Assembly (NCBI GenBank): GCA_023261405.1
Contig: JAHFOZ010000192.1
Span: 1 to 9,222 of the forward strand
Origin: Planctomycetota bacterium
GTDB lineage: Bacteria; Planctomycetota; MHYJ01; JACPRB01
Direction: 5' to 3'
Length of the DNA stretch: 9,222 nt
Positions 7,182 to 9,222 of the stretch are shown one piece after another; the stretch's first letter is position 1; every line of letters begins with the position of its first letter. The position numbers were made by a program, and so were the translations under genes. The notes beneath the pieces were generated by a model that did not search any database, was not told where the DNA came from, and saw only the letters and a list, made by a program, of their open reading frames with translations.

Positions 7182-7859
7182 GTGAAGAAGCTGATCCGCG
7201 GGATCGTGGAGTTCCGGAAGAAGGTCCGGCCGGGCATCCGCGAGACCTTCGCGCGCCTGGCGCTGGGCCAGGCGCCGGACGCCCTCCTCATCGCCTGCTC
7301 CGACAGCCGCGTCACGCCCAACCTCTTCGCCTCCACGGAGCCGGGCGACCTCTTCGTCATCCGGAACCCGGGGAACCTGATTGCCCCCTGCGGCGCGGAC
7401 GGCCGGTCCCTGAGCGACGAGTCCGAAGCGGCCGCGATCGAGTTTGCCACGCTGGTCTTGAATGTCGCGGACATCATCGTCTGCGGGCACTCCGAATGCG
7501 GGGCCATGCGGGCCCTCCTGGAGGAGAAGAAGGAACTCCGGGCCCCGCACCTGCATTCCTGGCTCCGCCACGCGGAGGGGGCGCTCCGGCAGGTCCGGGA
7601 AGGGGCCCGCATGAAGTCGGACCTCTCGGTCCCGAACCTCATCTCCCAGTTCAACGTCCTCCGGCAGTTGGATCACCTCCGGACCTATCCGGTCGTGAGG
7701 GAGCGCCTGGAGGGCGGGCGGTTGCGCCTGCACGCGTGGTGGTTCGACATCGCCGAGGCCGAAGTCCTGACCTACGACGAAGCGTCCCGGCAGTTCGTGG
7801 TGATCGACGAGGCGGAGGCGGAGCGCCTTCTCGCGCGTCTCGACTCCGGGAACCGGTGA
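7182..7859 (+). CDS. Beta-class carbonic anhydrase
   Basis: 225 residues, normal for a bacterial beta-carbonic anhydrase (EC 4.2.1.1), which interconverts CO2 and bicarbonate. The zinc site is complete: Cys39 in CSDSR (39-43, with the Asp41/Arg43 pair), and His103 and Cys106 in GHSECGAM. Other family blocks are DLFVIRNPGN (56-65), a conserved acidic stretch before AAAIEFATLVLNV (83-95), and LHAWWFDIAEAEVLTYD (183-199). No signal peptide is seen, so it is probably cytoplasmic, supplying bicarbonate or balancing pH and CO2. The GTG at 7182 is the natural start (MKKLIRGIVEFRK) and no better in-frame start lies close upstream. It has its own promoter-like sequence and appears independent of the upstream cluster. 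It is followed after 7 bases by another copy of the dispersed repeat. The subfamily resembles the SulP-associated/cyanobacterial-like beta-type, but this was not resolved. No gene symbol is assigned because beta-type names (can, cynT, icfA) cannot be told apart here. Confidence 0.96.
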   Translation: MKKLIRGIVEFRKKVRPGIRETFARLALGQAPDALLIACSDSRVTPNLFASTEPGDLFVIRNPGNLIAPCGADGRSLSDESEAAAIEFATLVLNVADIIVCGHSECGAMRALLEEKKELRAPHLHSWLRHAEGALRQVREGARMKSDLSVPNLISQFNVLRQLDHLRTYPVVRERLEGGRLRLHAWWFDIAEAEVLTYDEASRQFVVIDEAEAERLLARLDSGNR

Positions 7860-7866
7860 GGGAAGG

Positions 7867-7949
7867 AACCTCAAAGACACGCAATCGCAAGGGGGCCGCT
7901 CCAAGGTGGTGATGGAGAGCCTCTTTGTGCCCTGGTGTCTTTGCGGTGA
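7867..7949. repeat. Dispersed inverted-repeat element, copy 3, between convergent genes
   Basis: The left arm begins at 7867 with AACCTCAAAGACAC, identical over 14 bases to copy 1. The right arm (7923-7948) contains GGTGTCTTTGCGGTG and shares GGTGTCTTTG with the right arm of copy 1. The arms match as reverse complements at about 17 of 26 positions, best over the GTGTCTTTG core. At about 83 bases this copy is half the length of copy 1 and has a different interior. It sits 7 bases after the carbonic anhydrase stop, between convergent genes, and could help end transcription from both sides, although it has no U-tract. The rest of the gap (7950-8017) shows only a weak CGGGC/GCCCG stem (7960-7964 with 7978-7982). 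Confidence 0.75.
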
Positions 7950-8017
7950 ATCGGGACCTCGGGCTTTCGCAGGGCCTGCCCGGACCCGCGTCTCCAGGAT
8001 CGCCCCGCAGCGGCGGC

Positions 8018-9222
8018 CTACGGCTTCGTCTTCGCCTCGATCTGCTGCCCGTACCTGGCCAGCAGCTCCAGGACCTTCTCTATCTTCGTCAGCTTCTCAT
8101 CCAACTTCGCCTCGGCCGGGGCGGAGGGCTTGACCGTGGTGTAGGTCTCGCGGGCGGAGAGAAGGAGCGTCGCGGCGCGCTCCTTCTTGTCCAGCAGTTT
8201 CTGGAGCGCCTCGCGTTCCGGGGGCAGCGCGCGCATCGCCTCGGCGAGCTCGCGGAAGAGCGCGGACCCGCCCATCACGCGGGCCTCGGCGGCGGCCAAT
8301 TCGGCATCGATCCTCCGGCGCTCGGCGCCGGCGGCGGTCTGGACCTGCGCCCCGAGCGCGGTCTTCCGCGCCGGGTCGTCGCCGAAGTCGATCAGGCGGA
8401 ACGTCATCCGGCTCTCGCCCAGCGGGGTCTGGGTCACCGTCTCGCGCATCACCTCGAACCCGGGGACCTCCGCGCAGAAGACGGCGGTCTCGCGGATCGC
8501 ACCTTCCGGCGACCGGCCCTCGTATTGAATCGTCACGCCGTCCACATCGCGCCCCCCGACGGGCACGCGACTCTGGCCGATCGCCGTCGCCGTGCGTGCC
8601 CCCAGGGGGCCCTGAAGCTTGAGCACCGCCGAGACGGCGGCGAGGGGGCCTTCCTTGGCGATCCACGCTTTCTGAATCCCGCCCTCGACCTCGGTTTCAA
8701 CGACGGCGCAGGGGATCGCCGTGGCGCCCAGCGTGATCGTCTCGTCCCCCTGCGGTTTCTCGGCGATGAAGGGCACCTTGCGGTCGAGGCTCAGCACCGT
8801 CCCGTCCGGGCCCAGCGTCTCGATCCTCTGGAGCACGTGCTCGGCGGTGGCGTCCGCCAGGATGGTGTCGGAACTCGTCTCCGTGCGCGCGGTGGGGCTC
8901 TCGAAGAGCGTCTTGCGGCGCGCCCAGGCGCCCGGCTTGAAGGAGGCCCACGGATGCGGCCTCGTCAGGACGGGCTTCGTGGGCGGCGGCGGCTCGGCCT
9001 TCGGAGGTTTGGGAAACTCGGGCCGCGCCGCCGGATCCGTGCCCCAGTCGCTGATCTCGCGGAGGGTCCCGCCTTCCTCGATGCGGACCAGTAGGCCGGG
9101 GTCGTCCTCGTGCGCCCAGAGCTTCGCCGAACCGGTCTCATAGACCAGGCACTTCCTGGCCTCACCCTTGACGGGGACCTCCTCCTCGCCGATGCGCGTG
9201 ACAACCGTTTCCTGTCCGGCCA
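8018..9222 (-). CDS. Repeat-containing protein of unknown function, N-terminus outside window
   Basis: The minus-strand frame ends at TAG (8018-8020) and is open to the right edge without a stop, giving 400 visible residues; the start is not in the window. An internal GTG at 8836 is unlikely to be the true start because the frame and fold continue upstream. I do not recognise a named family. Visible parts, numbered from the right edge: a beta-rich unit (about 2-66) with EVPVKG, KCLVYETG and KLWAHEDDPGLLV; a proline-rich linker (67-84); a second, longer unit (about 88-205) starting PWASFKPGAW and holding ETITLGATAIPCAVVETE and KAWIAKEGPL; a third, more diverged unit (about 207-283) ending RLIDFGDDP; and a helical, charged C-terminus (about 296-398), probably coiled coil. 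The units recall extracytoplasmic beta-domain repeats of environmental Planctomycetota and Acidobacteriota. Secretion is inferred only. It converges on the carbonic anhydrase gene. Confidence 0.78.
   Translation of the reverse strand, partial: AGQETVVTRIGEEEVPVKGEARKCLVYETGSAKLWAHEDDPGLLVRIEEGGTLREISDWGTDPAARPEFPKPPKAEPPPPTKPVLTRPHPWASFKPGAWARRKTLFESPTARTETSSDTILADATAEHVLQRIETLGPDGTVLSLDRKVPFIAEKPQGDETITLGATAIPCAVVETEVEGGIQKAWIAKEGPLAAVSAVLKLQGPLGARTATAIGQSRVPVGGRDVDGVTIQYEGRSPEGAIRETAVFCAEVPGFEVMRETVTQTPLGESRMTFRLIDFGDDPARKTALGAQVQTAAGAERRRIDAELAAAEARVMGGSALFRELAEAMRALPPEREALQKLLDKKERAATLLLSARETYTTVKPSAPAEAKLDEKLTKIEKVLELLARYGQQIEAKTKP

Noticed and set aside
7167..7904. Minus-strand 245-codon frame opposite the carbonic anhydrase
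   Set aside because: The plus strand carries a complete beta-carbonic anhydrase with all zinc ligands; the antisense translation has no family signature.
8001..8020. CCG/CGG hairpin just after the stop of the minus-strand gene, considered as a terminator
   Set aside because: Only three to four consecutive pairs form, with an interrupting mismatch and no U-tract.
7906..9094. Plus-strand frames starting at 7906 and 7925 (peptides beginning MVMESLFVPWCLCGE and MCPGVFAVNRD)
   Set aside because: Their first residues are translated repeat arm and the remainder is antisense to the minus-strand repeat protein.
1..9222. CRISPR array, tRNA or rRNA genes, transposase or integrase
   Set aside because: No regularly spaced direct repeats, tRNA-like folds, rRNA-like segments or recombinase motifs were seen on either strand.

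Overview
The window is GC-rich bacterial DNA. Its gene families point to Planctomycetota or a close environmental relative such as Verrucomicrobiota or Acidobacteriota. The evidence is a DUF1501 gene, a DUF1549/DUF1553 gene with a planctomycete-type cytochrome domain, and a large secreted cytochrome-WD40-PPC fusion. The phylum is inferred from families and layout, not from a marker gene.

Layout. Positions 1-6718 hold a co-directional plus-strand cluster: the 3' part of a DUF1501 gene, then an 811-residue DUF1549/DUF1553 protein whose start overlaps the preceding stop by one base, then a protein of up to 1217 residues with a CXXCH cytochrome domain, a seven-bladed WD40 propeller, two PPC-type modules and C-terminal Ig-like domains. 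A truncated redoxin-like lipoprotein gene follows (6750-7043). Next comes a beta-carbonic anhydrase (7182-7859) with a promoter-like sequence so close to its GTG start that the mRNA may be leaderless. The last gene, on the minus strand and running off the right edge (8018-9222), is a repeat-built protein of unknown function that converges on the carbonic anhydrase.

Three copies of one dispersed sequence family, with core AACCnCAAAGRCAC and its reverse complement, lie directly after the 3' ends of the DUF1553 gene, the redoxin remnant and the carbonic anhydrase. Two copies are inverted-repeat elements with two arms; one is a single arm. One element overlaps the start of the WD40 gene and appears to encode part of its signal peptide. 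Another supplies the stop codon of the truncated redoxin. This is the most unusual feature of the window.

How the genes may work together: the first three products appear to be exported, and two carry cytochrome-like Cys-His motifs, so they plausibly form one envelope-associated module whose substrate is unknown. The carbonic anhydrase looks cytoplasmic and independently transcribed. No RNA genes, CRISPR arrays, transposases or integrases were seen. No gene-free stretch exceeds 300 bases.
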